A stretch of 64,000 nt of DNA from Pestalotiopsis fici W106-1 (taxonomy: Eukaryota > Ascomycota > Sordariomycetes > Amphisphaeriales > Sporocadaceae): the NCBI RefSeq assembly GCF_000516985.1, contig NW_006917093.1, positions 806,001 through 870,000 of the forward strand, written 5' to 3'. Numbering within the stretch: position 1 is the first letter of the stretch; each line of letters starts with the position of its first letter. Under the pieces are notes generated by a model, which was given only the letters and a program-made list of their open reading frames with translations, searched no databases and had not been told where the DNA came from. Below are positions 24,175 through 35,973 of the stretch, one piece after another. Position numbers and translations under genes: made by a program.

Positions 24175-27100
24175 ATGACACAAACGCCAATGATTTCGGT
24201 GCCGCTCAAGGCCACGAACGAGATTGACTGGATCGCGCCTCTCAAATCCTATATCAGAGACACGTATGGAGACGACCCGGAACGATATGCAGAAGAATGC
24301 GCGACGCTCAACCGCTTGCGCCAGGACATGAGAGGTGCCGGCAAAGACAGCACTGCAGGAAGGGACTTGCTGTATCGATACTATGGACAGCTCGAATTGC
24401 TGGACCTGCGCTTCCCCGTTGACGAGCAACATATCAAGATATCTTTTACATGGTATGCACTTGGCGATCAGTTTGCAATTGATGCTACCGTGATGAACTG
24501 ACGTCGTTGACAGGTTCGATGCTTTTACGCACAAATCCACCGCGCAATACTCGCTTGCCTTTGAAAAGGCCTCGGTGATATTCAATATTTCTGCTGTCCT
24601 ATCTTGTCATGCTGCAAACCAGACAAGGTCAGAAGAGTCGGGCCTCAAAGCTGCCTATCATTCCTTTCAAGCCTCTGCTGGCATGTTCACCTACATCAAC
24701 GAAAACTTCCTGCATGCGCCATCGTCGGATTTGAGCCGCGAGACTGTCAAGACCTTGATAGCTATCACACTCGCCCAGGCGCAAGAGGTTTTCTTGGAAA
24801 AACAAGTGGCAGACCAGAAAAAGGTCGGTATGCTGGCCAAGCTGTCCAGCCAGGCAGCATATCTCTACTCGCAAGCCGTCGAGGGCACACAAGAGAACGT
24901 CAACAAGGCCATCTTTGAAAAGGTCTGGCTTCTGTTTGTTCAAATCAAATATAATTTGCTGTCATCACTTTCACAGTACTATCAGGCCATTGCCGATACG
25001 GACGCAAACTCGCACGGAGTAGCTGTCGCAAGACTCAAGGCAGCGGAAGGACAAGCAAAAGAGGCGAATCGCGTGGCTTCCAGCTTTCCTAGCACCATGC
25101 CTCCTAGTTCGAACTTGAGTGCAGAAACTGGAGCCCTTTTAGCTGATATCACGAAACGAAACCTCACCACAATTCAAGAAAAGCTCCAAGAGCTCAACAA
25201 GGACAACGACTACATCTACCATCAGCCAGTACCAGCTGAAGCCAGTCTCGCACCGGTGCCCAAGTTGCCGGCATCGAAACCGATACCTGTCAGCGAATTG
25301 TATGCCGGACAAGATATCCAACGCATCACTGGGCCCGATCTTTTTGCCAAGATTGTGCCTCTAGCAGTTACTGAATCCGCGAGTCTATATGATGAGGAAA
25401 AGGCCAAACTAATACGAGCAGAGTCGGAAAGAGTCGACCTGGCTAACAGCGAGATGGCTGCTAGTCTCGACTACCTACGTCTTCCTGGTGCGTTGCAGGT
25501 ACTAAAGGGTGGCTTCGACCAAGATATTCTTCCCGATGAGGATTTCCGGACGTGGTGTGATGATGTCGCAGGGCACGAGAATCCGATTTCCATATTTGAC
25601 ACGTTGCGGATAGACAAGGATTCAATCATCAACATCTTGGACAGGAGCTCGAAACAACTTGACATGGAGGAGAGCGTTTGCGAAAAGATGAGGTCCAAGT
25701 ATGAGAGCGAGTGGACGCAACAACCGAGCTCAAGACTTACAACCACGCTGAGGGGAAACATTCGCAATTACCGCGAGGCTCTGGACGAAGCCTCCCGAAG
25801 TGATGGGCAGCTGTATGCCAAACTCAGACAAAACGAGAACGATTTCGAGGATATGCGCGTAGCTGCACAGAGGGGGGATGCGGATGCCCTGTTCCAGCGT
25901 GCTGTCAGTCAGGTGCGGACCAAGTCGAGCAACGCGACGAGTCCAGCAGGTGGAGAAGCATCCTTGCTAGATGATGATTTTGGGGATGATAGCCCAAGCG
26001 TGATGGAGCAGATCAACCGAGTCGAAGAGATCTTGAAGAAGCTCAATCTGATCAAGAGAGAGCGGAATCAAGTGCTCAAAGATCTCAAGGATAAGGTGAA
26101 GATGAAAAACCCGGCCATGTTGCATGTGACTATGCTGACTTGTTCTAGGTGCACAATGATGACATCTCACAAATTCTCATCTTGAATAAGAAGTCTATAC
26201 CAAACTACGAACAGCAGCTCTTTCAGTCCGAATTGGAGAAATTCCGACCGCACCAAAATCGTCTACTGCAGGCCAATCATAAGCAAGCATCCTTGATGAA
26301 GGAGCTCACTGCAACCTTCAACAACTTGCTGCAAGACAAGCGCGTGCGTGCTGAGCAGAGCAAATACGAATCTATTCAGCGCCAAAGATCGACGGTAGTG
26401 AATAGGTACAAGAGAGCCTACCAAGATTTCCTAGATCTTGAGGCCGGCCTGCAGAGCGCCAAGAGATGGTATTCAGAAATGAAGGAGACTGTGGACAGCC
26501 TCGAAAAGAATGTGGATACGTTTGTCAATAACCGCCGTTCCGAGGGCGCCAATCTCCTCAACCAGATTGAGCAGGACAAGGCAGCGAACAAGAGTCAACA
26601 AGCGGAAATAGAGCAACAGAGGCTGCGCGGTCTCATGGAGAGGATGTCAATGGATCCGGCGACTTCTCCGCCACCCAAGCCGGGATCGACAAGACCGACG
26701 CCAGCTCCGTTGAACTTTTCCCAGGCGCAAAGCCCTTATTCTCAGCAGAGTAGTACACCTCGTTACCCAACAACATCCTTCAACGGCCAGTATCAAACCA
26801 CCTCGCCACCACCAAGTCAATCGACGTATACAACATTTTCCAGTCCACCACCGAATCCTTCCTTCACATCTACACCACAGCCACAAGTTCAAGCATATGG
26901 ACAACAAGCAGCCTACAACCCCAGCAATTGGGGTCGCAATCCAGGTCCAACATCGCCACCGCCGAACCAGACAACATTCGGAATGAGCGCGAGAGGACCG
27001 GCATCTCCGCCACCGACACAGACTAGTTTTGGTCAGAGCCAACCGTACAACACCTACGGCAACCCGCAAATGCACCAACAACAACATCAGCAGCAGCAGT

Positions 27101-27303
27101 CTCAAGGTCAATATGCGCCAATCGGATTCGTTCCGCCGCCGCCGCCACCTGGACCGCCGCCGTTGGGCCCGCAGCAGACGGTTCATTATCCAGGACAACA
27201 GGGACAGGCAGATTATTACGGACAGCAACAGAATACAGCGCCCCGAAGCGCACAGCAGCAGCAACAATCGGACCCATGGGCAGGATTAAGTCAGTGGAAA
27301 TAG
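24175..27303 (+). CDS. BRO1: Vacuolar sorting protein Bro1 (ALIX family)
   Basis: About 1004 aa. Bro1 acts on endosomes, where its family binds ESCRT-III Snf7 and recruits the deubiquitinase Doa4 during cargo sorting into multivesicular bodies. Exons are 24175-24452, 24514-26095 and 26149-27303, with introns of 61 and 53 nt. The BRO1 domain covers about 6-390, with the very conserved YRYYGQLELLDLRFPVDE. A helical V-shaped domain follows to about 780, including NDDISQILILNKKSIPNYEQ right after intron 2. Residues from about 783 to the end are Pro/Gln/Ser-rich with SPPP and PPPPP runs, as in fungal Bro1. The related PalA/Rim20 of pH signalling shares the domains, but the N-terminal and C-terminal features favour Bro1. 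The ATG at 24175 (MTQTPMISVPLK) is preferred over an in-frame upstream TTG. Confidence 0.93.
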
Positions 27304-28370
27304 GCAAGAAATAAACCAGCAATGGAGGTTTCCATCATAGGATTATCATCATAGAAACGGTTGCATATTATGAAGACGCTGGACTTTGAATCATACAAGT
27401 TGGCTCCTGGTGCGAGTTCTGCATCGATTCAAAATCAAAAGTGCAATGTGCATGTTTGATACAAGATTCGGCATGCATGTAGGTCGCAGGTCCATATGAG
27501 GTAGGTACAGTAGTTATACATGTATGCAATGCAGTGAAATGACGAGGCGCTTACACTGAGTGGCTACCTACCTAACATTTAAATATTGTTGTACGTGTCA
27601 GATTTAAGACTGCTGATCCCGGCATCTTGGTCAGCTTCGGTGCTTAGTAGACGCAACGCGCATATATTTGCCTAGTTGTGGTACCTGACTTGTCAACCAG
27701 ACTGGCGCTTGCGACTATATCATTTTTCGCGATTGAAATCCAGCCTATTTTGTCACTACAAGACATACAAAGGTATTCATGATATAAAAACCATGCTTGT
27801 ATGTTTAGCAATACGGCTATAGTGCTTCTTATCTGGTGGTCTTATCCTGGCACCACGACCTGTGAGCATGACGACAAGACTCGCATTCGCATAATTCCAC
27901 GGCAAGGCGCTGCGCTAAGCAGTTGGAATCTCGGGTTCTCGCAACACTCGCGGACTACGATTCCCCCGATGCATAACTCCATGGTCTTAACCCCGATGTT
28001 GCCCTTGTTGGGTCTCAAAGCCACAGAGACTCGTAGTCTTGACGCTATTTTGACAGGTTTCCCGTTGCAATGAATCATTGTGTAATCTGAAAAGAAAAAG
28101 TTTAAAATAAAAACACGCCTGCCACCGAACCCGCGGAATCCATGTTTGGCCCACCCCCAGGCGAGAGAGTCTTTGGGTAAGTCCGGAGGCCAACTCATTT
28201 TGCGGATACTTTGGGGTCTAACAAATAAAAAATTATATTTGGGGGGTTGCTCTTGGCAGGACTTTACTGTGTTACGTCCCTTTGTACACGATAAGCAGAA
28301 AAGTACATAAAGGATTCCCATGTCACTTTGATCTTTTCCCCCGGGTGTTCTCTTCTGTTTGCTGCCACCA
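27304..28370. other. Intergenic between Bro1 and the Fmp30-like gene
   Basis: No gene seen. Contains a CTACCTACC tetranucleotide copy at 27563-27573 and scattered T/A-rich sequence. Downstream half presumably carries the promoter of the metallo-beta-lactamase gene. Confidence 0.55.
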
Positions 28371-30099
28371 ATGCGTGCTCTTTTCCATCTCTTGACTGGA
28401 CGAGGTTCCTGGCTACTGCGCTCCTCTTCATCCAAGGGCTACTACGCGAACTCGAACACGACCCGGCACACAGCTCGTCGTATACTGCAATCGTCGACCC
28501 TTGCTGCACTTCCTGCAGCCATGTTCACCCCAGCCGTGACAAAGCCCGAGAGGCTCGGCCCGGCGCCGGACGATGTGGACAAGAAGACGCACCACATCAA
28601 AAAGGACAGCGCGGGCCGGCCGACCAAGTTTGGCAATCCGCATGAATCTTTTCAGCCACCAGACCCGTGGACTATCTTTCCTTCGCTTTTGTATGTAGCA
28701 CCAAAAAAATAAAACAAAAAGCACACACATCCCTGCCGGGCGTGCAGTGAAAGTAGGACACTGCAGAAGGGGTCACTGACAGCATTTAAAGTAAGACTTT
28801 GATTGGGCGTTCCCCATTCCCCAAGGGAGACTCGTCGGTCGTGGAGGCGGTGGAGCCAGATCTGCTACCCACCAGGACGACGACAACAACAGCACCACTG
28901 GCGACTGAAGAAAGTGAAACCTCTGCTGGTACTGGTGCCGCGGACACGTCGCCAAAGTTGCGAGCAACGTGGCTGGGTCACGCCACCTACTACGTAGAGT
29001 TTCCTTCGGGCCTGCGGGTCCTCTTTGACCCCATATTCGACGAGTACTGTGCGCCCGTGAGCTACTCGCTGTTCAAGCGGTACACGGCGCCGGGTTGCCA
29101 GATTGCCGACCTGCCCTTTGTCGACGCCGTCTGCATCTCGCACTCGCACTACGACCACCTGAGCGTCGACAGCGTGCGCGAGATCCACGAGCGGTTCCCC
29201 CAGGCGCACTTCTTCGTCGGGCTCGGCCTCGGCGACTGGTTTGCGCGCACCGGGCTGGCTGACCATGTGACCGAGTGCGACTGGTGGGACGACGTGGAGC
29301 TGACGCTCAATCCTACGACGGTCAGTGGTGGTGGTGGTGGTGGTGGTGGCAAGGAGGACGAGAAGAAGGACGCTGCTGCTGTGACGAAACCCATTACAGC
29401 TCGCATCTCGTGTCTCCCCAGTCAGCACGGTTCTGGCCGCACCGCTTTTGATAGAGATAGTAAGTCATTTCCGTGTGATTTCTTACCATGTCCCAACTCC
29501 CAAAGTTCTTGGGAGCAAGAAGGTTCTTCCGAGTCAAACAAGGTGAAAGACATTGTGGTGGACTTTGAGCCCACCGATCCCATTACACAAGGCTCCGCAA
29601 CCTTTGAGTAGACCATGTACTTACTCGAGGCACAATAGCCACACTGTGGTGCGCATGGGCAGTCTCATCAGGCATCCCCGAGACGCCGGCGACGCAGAAA
29701 TCCGTGCTCTTCCTCGGCGACACGGGCTACCGCTCGGTGCCGCGCCTGCCCGCCGACGTGGACGACTACGCGCCGCCGCACGACAAGCTGCCGACGAACC
29801 CGCAGTTTCTGCAAATCGGCCGCCTGCGGGGCCCCTTTGACCTCGGCCTCATCCCCATTGGCGCCTACGCGCCGCGCGCCGCCTTCTCCGGCGTCCACGG
29901 GAACCCCTTTGACGCCGTGGAGATGTTTCGCGATACCCAGTGCCGCCGCGCCGTCGGTATTCACTGGGGCACGTTTGTCCTCACCCTCGAGGAGCTGCGC
30001 GAGCCCCCGCGGCTGCTACGGGAGGCGCTGCGGCGGCGGGGTATTGCCGAGGAGGGCGTCTTTGATGTTTCGCGCATTGGGGAGACGAGGGAGTACTGA
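28371..30099 (+). CDS. NAPE-hydrolysing phospholipase D-like metallo-beta-lactamase (Fmp30-like)
   Basis: About 482 aa; exons 28371-28690, 28792-29459 and 29639-30099. The family (NAPE-PLD, yeast Fmp30) cleaves N-acyl-phosphatidylethanolamine; yeast Fmp30 sits at the mitochondrial inner membrane. The N-terminus, MRALFHLLTGRGSWLLRS, is basic and hydrophobic like an import signal. Metal-binding motifs are visible: WLGHATYYVEF, then HSHYDH at 224-229, GDTGY at 356-360 (Asp357) and IHWGTF with His438. Splicing across intron 1 restores PSLFKTLIGRSPFPK, and across intron 2 it gives FDRDTTLW, as expected in the family. Intron 2 is long (179 nt) and stays open in frame for about 50 codons. An insertion of eight glycines coded by GGT repeats, followed by a charged KEDEKKD stretch, interrupts the enzyme near residue 286 and is probably a surface loop. 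Confidence 0.9.
29327..29350 (+). repeat. In-frame (GGT)n microsatellite
   Basis: Seven GGT units plus one GGC, all in frame, encode eight consecutive glycines inside the metallo-beta-lactamase exon 2. Length variation would change the glycine run without shifting frame. Confidence 0.9.
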
Positions 30100-30446
30100 G
30101 GTTTTAGAAGCAAAAGCAGAAGGCAATGCACTCAAAGCCTGCCTTGTTGCACCGGCTAGGTGCGTCTCTGGCTGTACGACTATGGAATAGAAGGATATCT
30201 CTCCAAGATTGGCGCATATCATAATACGTGTCACATAGCATTAGCGCTTGAATTCAAATCATTTTTTAAATACAATCGTCGTATCTGGCCACTGCTCCAG
30301 CAGACCAAAATATGAAGCTCCACACTGGGTGAATAGGCTCATAGTGTGGATATAACAGATACGGCGCAATAACAACTAACATGTATCTCGCGAATTCATG
30401 ATTGAATATTGTATTATCACATGGTTCTTATATAACCCCTAAATGA
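30100..30446. other. Convergent 3' intergenic spacer
   Basis: Short spacer between two converging genes. It should hold both 3' untranslated regions. AT-rich with nothing else evident. Confidence 0.6.
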
Positions 30447-33281
30447 CTAGCTGAGTTCTAAGCGCAACGCATCATACTGGACGTAAACGGTCGTAGTCAA
30501 GACTGCGCTCTCCTGTATGTATTTGTGGTTAGCAAACACGGTCCTTATACAAGCTAGTTATGGACACATCATATCCAAATGAGAGAACGCGATTATTTGG
30601 ACTTACATAATCTGTGGCATTGTAGGGGAGACTCAGGATGAATGTGTTCTCTCCCGTCACGAGAAGGTCACTCGGAAACTTGAACTTGTGTCCGACATTG
30701 TAACAAATGACGGCGGACCGTACGGCACATGAGCTGCTTTGATAGTACCTGGGACGTTGTTTAGTACAGTAGCCATACTCTTGCCTGTATATAAAACTTA
30801 CGGAATCACCCAGGGTTCCAAGTCTTGCCCGTTGACATTGACGGTATACTTGAGATTGGCATGTGGCTCCGAGGCATTGTAGACGTCGGTGTTACCGGCA
30901 GCAGTCTTGGCACCGGCCAAGAGGACGGTAAAGGTGCCCTCGGTCGCGTCCGGATACTGCGACTGGTCAAAGTCAAAGGCAATGGTCCAGTTATTGACGT
31001 TGCCGTCGCCGGCATAGGGCTCGGTGCGGATCGAGTTGCCGTAGCCGCCAAACACGCTCCAGTGGACATAGTTGAGGTCGGTCGAGACGTTGCCCTCGCC
31101 CACCTTGTACGTCACGCCCTCGGGGAACTCGTCGACAAAGTCGTACACGGGCCAGTAGATGCGGTACTCCTCGGGGTGCCGCGGGTGCGTGGCGTCGCGC
31201 GCGTAGCCGTGGCGGTACTCGCCCGAGCTCTTGTCGGGCGTGCCGATGCGGAAGACCTCGGTCCCGTCGGCGTCCTCGGTCCACGCCACGCTGACGCTCT
31301 GCTCCTCTCCGGCCGTGACCACGACGTCGTCCTGTACGAAATCGCCAAACACGCCCTCGGCGTAAATGGTGAGCCGGTACGTCCCGGCCTTGACCCGCGG
31401 GATGGTGGCGGTGCCGCTGGCGGCGTCAATCTCGGCCCAGTACTGGTAGGCGTCGACGTCAAAGACATTGTCCTGGAAGTCAATGGCGTTTTGGGCGAGC
31501 ACCGCAATGGCGTTGGCGGCATTGTCGGGGAGGGATACCTCTACCTTGAAAGAGCCGCGCTCGCTGGATGGCACATAGTTGGGGACGTACTGGGCGATTG
31601 AGTCGTAAAATTCGGCATTCCATGACGCGTTTGCATACTGTAGAGCATCGGCGTGGGATTCGAGAATGGTAGTGCCAGCGGGGAGATGGTTGAAGTAGTA
31701 GTAATGCTGCTCGACGTTAGGACCAATGTTATTCAAATGTTCAAGTATGCAATAATACTTGCCGGACCAAATGTTCGGTCGAATCCATTTGTAATGTTTG
31801 GCTGTCAAAATGATTAGTCAAGAGCATAATGTATATATCATTCCACCGTGTATTCGAGTGGCAGTCTTGCATGCCAAGACATGGTAGATTATTGTCGTTC
31901 ATCACTTACCGTTTGGTCACCATGATGATTCGAGACAATCTAGACGCTTGTTAGCCAGAGTTTACGCTTCAGCCTTGCAAGCAAGAGAACCTACATAATT
32001 GTACACGATACCATCCACCATCAAGTCAGAATGCAAGGGCCCACCGAAATAGGTGTCCTTGGTATTCATGACGAGCCAAGAGCCGTACGTCGAGTTGTCC
32101 GAAGTCTGCGTTCCATCGGCGAACCTAAGTATAAATGTTTAGTCATACCTTCTCGTACAGATCGGACATTCCAACAAGACTCACTGGCCATGGACATCAT
32201 TGTTCCTCCACGTATCCGAGAATGTGTACTTTGTGAAATAGTCGGCTTCTTGTTGTACATAGGCATCATTTGGTGTGTTGCCGAGATACCATGTTGCGTC
32301 CTCTATGCCGTCCATCATGGTCAGAGACCGCTGCTCGTGGAAAGATCAAGAGTCGGACGGGACTTACGAACAACCACTTCATTGGCGATGGCCTCCTTAC
32401 TGGGCAGCGGCGCCCATTGCTCCTCGTTTGTGAGCAGGTGTGTCCAGATTGCCGAATTGGGTCGGAACAGTGTCCGGAACTCTAATGGTCGCCGTCAAAT
32501 GTCAGCTATATTCTTCGCGGTATGGAAACATGAACAGAACGATAAAGAATCTTCAAGAAGCAAACGGCATACCACCCAAGGCCAACTGCTTACCTTGTAG
32601 ATTCCTCAGAAATGGCGTGGTCTCATTGTAGTATGCCAACCTCTCAAACATGTGCACTGTAAAATTCAACCGTCAGCCATCTCCCCAAGACGTTGATAAT
32701 TGTCTTCTCGGATTTTTCCAAGAAACAGTAGAAATTTGCTTACAGCCAGTCTCCCCATCTCTGAGGAACCAATAAGTCTCCAGTACCTGGCCGGTTCCTG
32801 GATATGTATCCGACATTTTGATACCTCCATACTGCGTGCCGGTCGAGTCTGTACCATTGTAAAGCTCGTAGATGGGTGATGCGCTGCCGGGAGTCCAGAA
32901 ACCAGAGGGTATACAGTAGCAGTCCAGATACGGGCCGACACCGGTTGAACCAGACTTGGTTCCGAGTACTATAAGAAATAAATCTTAGCAAACGACTTTC
33001 TTGTCAAGGCAATAATCACTACAAGTCGACCACGTCGTTTGAGATGTTGCACGAGATAATGCCTCTGGTCCAAAGAACTCTTTGAATAAACGACACATTG
33101 AATTGTCAGACTTACAATTCTGCCCATCCAGAGTCAAGGTCTCGACGGAACCGGTCGACTTGTTCACGCTCGCGTAGAGACGACTGTTGGCAATGATCAA
33201 CTCGGACGAGGTTTCGGTTGCGTTGAGTGCCGCCAACACGGCAGCCGGCGCAAGGGCCGCAGATAACAAGAGACTGCGCAT
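30447..33281 (-). CDS. Rhamnogalacturonan lyase (polysaccharide lyase family 4), secreted
   Basis: About 665 aa; beta-eliminates the rhamnose-galacturonate backbone of pectin outside the cell. Eleven exons (minus): 33281-33116, 32968-32744, 32656-32594, 32481-32368, 32302-32185, 32124-31995, 31939-31910, 31801-31763, 31706-30802, 30748-30607 and 30512-30447. All phases agree and the sum is 1998 nt. The signal peptide is MRSLLLSAALAPAAVLAA. Joined exons restore family blocks such as GTKSGSTGVGPYLDCYC, FGGPLHSDLMVDGIVYNY, VSNHHGDQTPNITNGFDRTF and YYYFNHLPAGT. After the catalytic part come a fibronectin-III-like segment (VKAGTYRLTIYAEG) and a carbohydrate-binding-like end (DLEPWVIP). Exons 7 and 8 are only 30 and 39 nt. 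The intron after exon 8 starts with GC rather than GT; its acceptor could also be 3 nt earlier (exon 9 from 31709, adding one Gln). Six CreA-like sites lie upstream. Confidence 0.93.
31707..31762 (-). other. GC-AG intron in the lyase gene
   Basis: The donor reads CCG/GCAAGT and the acceptor GAGCAG, with TCCTAAC shortly before it as branch point. The family needs FGP followed by YYYFN; reading through instead gives a 34-residue unrelated insert in another frame. No GT donor nearby gives that join. A GAG acceptor 3 nt earlier is the alternative. Confidence 0.7.
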
Positions 33282-34527
33282 CCTCGAATAGACCTTGTGA
33301 GACGAGACGTTTCCTTTCCGAGTCCCAAGAAAACAAAGTGAAAATCAGAAAAAAGAAATTCGACGGAAGAAGACCTCCTGAGCCAAGAAATCTCCAAAAG
33401 CAGTCGTGGGCCGTATAGCATACGCATTTTGTATTGACGCAGTAGGCCGTTGCATCTTTTAATCTTTTACCCCAGCATTTTACCCCAATTCTCTCCCCCA
33501 GAATCGGGGGATCCGGTGGGCGAACCAGCTAATCCACCACCCCTTGCTCATCTCAAAAAGAAAGCTGGGGTAAACCTTTGGATGGAGAAATTTCCCAAAG
33601 AGATCCTGGTACTATTTCTTCCGGGGGGGAAAGGGATGACGATGATCTGCGGGGGAGAGACAAATATTGCGGGGGAACAGGAAACGAGAAAATGGATTAA
33701 TTTCAGGGGGGTTACAGTCCACGTTCTCGCTACTAGATAAAGCCAAGACGCTACTAATGTAAAAGAAGTCGTCGTCGAGTTTATAAATGCATGTTGCATC
33801 AAAACGTTTTCATTCGGTTTCTCGGAAACCCAGCCTGGCCTGTCTTTCCTTTGTTCCGAAAATCCTTGGGTTGAAGTCATGGCTGGCAAAGAGTAGATAT
33901 ATATATGCAACATGATTCAGCTATAAGAAGAATGACACCCCAGACAGCTAGCTGCCCATGGTACAACTTTCTCCATGCTGCTGCTGACTGGCACTAAGAA
34001 AAAGCTATAGTCTCTTTTTTCTCTTCGGGTCCTCGGCGGATCGACCAGCGAAGTTTAAATTGCATCTCAACTCGCTTCACCGCAACAAAGCTGGTTCGGA
34101 CCAGAGTTCCGCACGCTTTTGAAATGCTACGAGCAGCCGTCCATTTACGAGTTATTCCCGATCCATGTTGATTCCGCCAGTTGAACCAAAGGGTTTGTCA
34201 TCAGGCCGTGAGTGGTATGCAGCTGAGCTATATTGGCAGCAAGTAGAAATTCTAGAGATCTTCGTTTTTAACAGACAATTTGACCAGCATTGCTACCATA
34301 AATCGTATCAGTCGGCCTCTCCATATTAGCCTCCCGTATCGAATGCATAAGAATTACATTGCTCTAAGAGTGTCATGGCCAAGGGAACCAGTTTCATAGC
34401 ATTTACGTGGCCTAGCTTCGGATCTCCGTGGTAGGTCCGGCTATAAGTCAACATTCTCCGATCTAGCGACGAGGAACAACTGGAGGTATCAAGTTCTTAT
34501 TAATTTATTCTACCGCAGCACCAGTCT
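33282..34527. other. Promoter region of the lyase gene
   Basis: No gene seen. It lies upstream of the lyase and downstream of the L2HGDH gene, both on the minus strand. G- and C-rich runs at 33470-33674 form a group of CreA-like sites. The rest shows nothing clear. Confidence 0.6.
33470..33674. promoter_or_regulatory. Cluster of CreA-like (SYGGRG) sites
   Basis: Six matches to the carbon catabolite repressor consensus SYGGRG: CTGGGG on the minus strand at 33470-33475 and 33496-33501, and on the plus strand CTGGGG 33565-33570, CCGGGG 33621-33626, GCGGGG 33649-33654 and GCGGGG 33669-33674. They sit about 190-390 nt upstream of the lyase ATG. Glucose repression by CreA/Cre1 is expected for pectinases; binding here is inferred. 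Confidence 0.5.
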
Positions 34528-35973
34528 TTATGACTCTGGCGTCGTGCTACCATACATGAGCTGTTCAACCAAATCTCCAATAGCCAGACTACTCGTCAGC
34601 CCGGGACTCTCAATAGCCAAGAGGTTAACCCAGCCCTCAAAGCCGTCTTCTTTCTTGATGTGGAAATCGTAGAACCCTTTGCCCTGGCCCACGGCGCCCG
34701 CCTTGCCGAGCTTGGGCCGGATGCCCGCGTAGTCGGCTGCCAGCGCGCTCACGTCCACATTGGGTAGGTAGCGGTGGATGGCCTCGACGGCGGGGGCCAG
34801 GCGGGCGGCGCTGACCTGGAGGTCCGTCGGGTCCTCGACCCATTCCACGTCGGGGCCGAAGCGGACGCGGCCCGCCATGTCGAGGGTCAGGTGGGTGCCA
34901 AGGCCGCCCGCGCCCGGCATAGTCATGGGATAGACGAGGCGCTTGACCCGGGGGTGCGAAGCGGCGTAGGAAAAGTAGTTGCCCTTGGCATAGTAGAGCC
35001 GCGTGTGCTGCTCCGGCGGCGCAATCATGTTGTGCACGTCGGCGGCGCCCAGGCCTGCGCAATTGACCAATGTCTCGGTCTCGATGGAGCTCTCCTCACC
35101 CGTGTCGCTGTCTCTCACCGTAATCCGCCAGCCTCCACTGCCGGGCTTGCCCCCGCTGCCGCTCAGCGGCTCAATGGCCGTCACGTTCGAGTTGAGCGCT
35201 GTCACGCCGCCTTGCTCCTCAAACAAGCCGTGCAGAGCCAGCATCAGCGAATGCGAGTCGACGATACCCGAGGTGGGGCTCTCGAGAATGCCGGTGCGGC
35301 CCGTGACCTCGGGATCCTCGCGCCGGCGCTCCTCCTCGTCGATCCAGCGCGTCGGGACGCCAATCTCGTCGCGGGCAAAGACGTGCAGGCGCTCGAGGGC
35401 GTCGCGCTCGTCGTCGGTCTGGGCGACGATCCACTTGCCGGTGCGGCGATGGGGCACGGCGTGCTGTTCGCAAAAGGCGTAGAGCTGCTCCTTGCCGCGC
35501 ACGCAGAGCCGCGTCTTGAGCGACGTGGCCCCGTAGTACAGACCCGCGTGGATGACTTCGCTGTTGCGCGACGACGTCTCGGTGCCCACGTGCCCGTGTC
35601 TCTCCAGCAGCAACGTTGTGCTCGCGGGATGCGCTGCCGCCAAGCGCTGTGATACGGCCAAGCCGACCACGCCACCGCCAATCACCTATGATAATTTCTG
35701 TCAGCACATGAATTTGATAAACAGCTCAAAGATCAAGTCTAGCCACGAGCCCCTAAATTTTTAAATAGCATGTAAACTCCAGTCCCAGGGAATGGCGATA
35801 GATCAAGCTTATCTCGCAACCCCCTGAGACCCTCGATATTTGCCGGATACAAGGCAAAAGGCACTTACAACATGGGTGAAATCTGCCCTTGCTGGCGAAG
35901 TGCTGGAAAAGGATCTCCAGATCCGAGTTTGGGCGTTGCAAAGCAACTGGCGACGCAAACTTCCTCCCAGCAT
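34528..35973 (-). CDS. L-2-hydroxyglutarate dehydrogenase, mitochondrial (FAD oxidoreductase)
   Basis: About 420 aa; oxidises L-2-hydroxyglutarate to 2-oxoglutarate with FAD, a metabolite-repair reaction of mitochondria. Exon 1 (35973-35869) encodes 35 residues, MLGGSLRRQLLCNAQTRIWR and onward, rich in Arg/Ser and typical of an import presequence. A 183-nt intron follows, then exon 2 (35685-34528). The join restores the dinucleotide-binding start THVVIGGGVVGLAVSQRLA. Other family signatures are GTETSSRNSEVIHAGLYY, RTGKWIVAQ, SGIVDSHSLMLAL, VNCAGLGAADV, YYAKGNYFSY, VYPMTMPGAGGLGTHLTLDM and the C-terminal LLAIESPGLTSSLAIG. No yeast-type symbol is certain. Exon 2 is GC-rich, and long meaningless frames occur opposite it. 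Confidence 0.93.

Noticed and set aside
26647..27267. 206-codon Leu/Arg/Cys-rich frame opposite the Bro1 tail
   Set aside because: Antisense of a Pro/Gln repeat region; low complexity only.
30825..31601. 258-codon frame opposite the lyase exon 9
   Set aside because: Shadow of the lyase coding strand; the PL4 protein on the minus strand explains the interval.
31706..31808. Continuous reading of the lyase exon into the upstream 100 nt
   Set aside because: It gives an unrelated sequence; splicing with a GC donor restores the family residues in another frame.
34774..35652. 292-codon frame opposite the L2HGDH exon
   Set aside because: Shadow of a GC-rich exon; composition Ala/Val/Arg/Gly with no domain.
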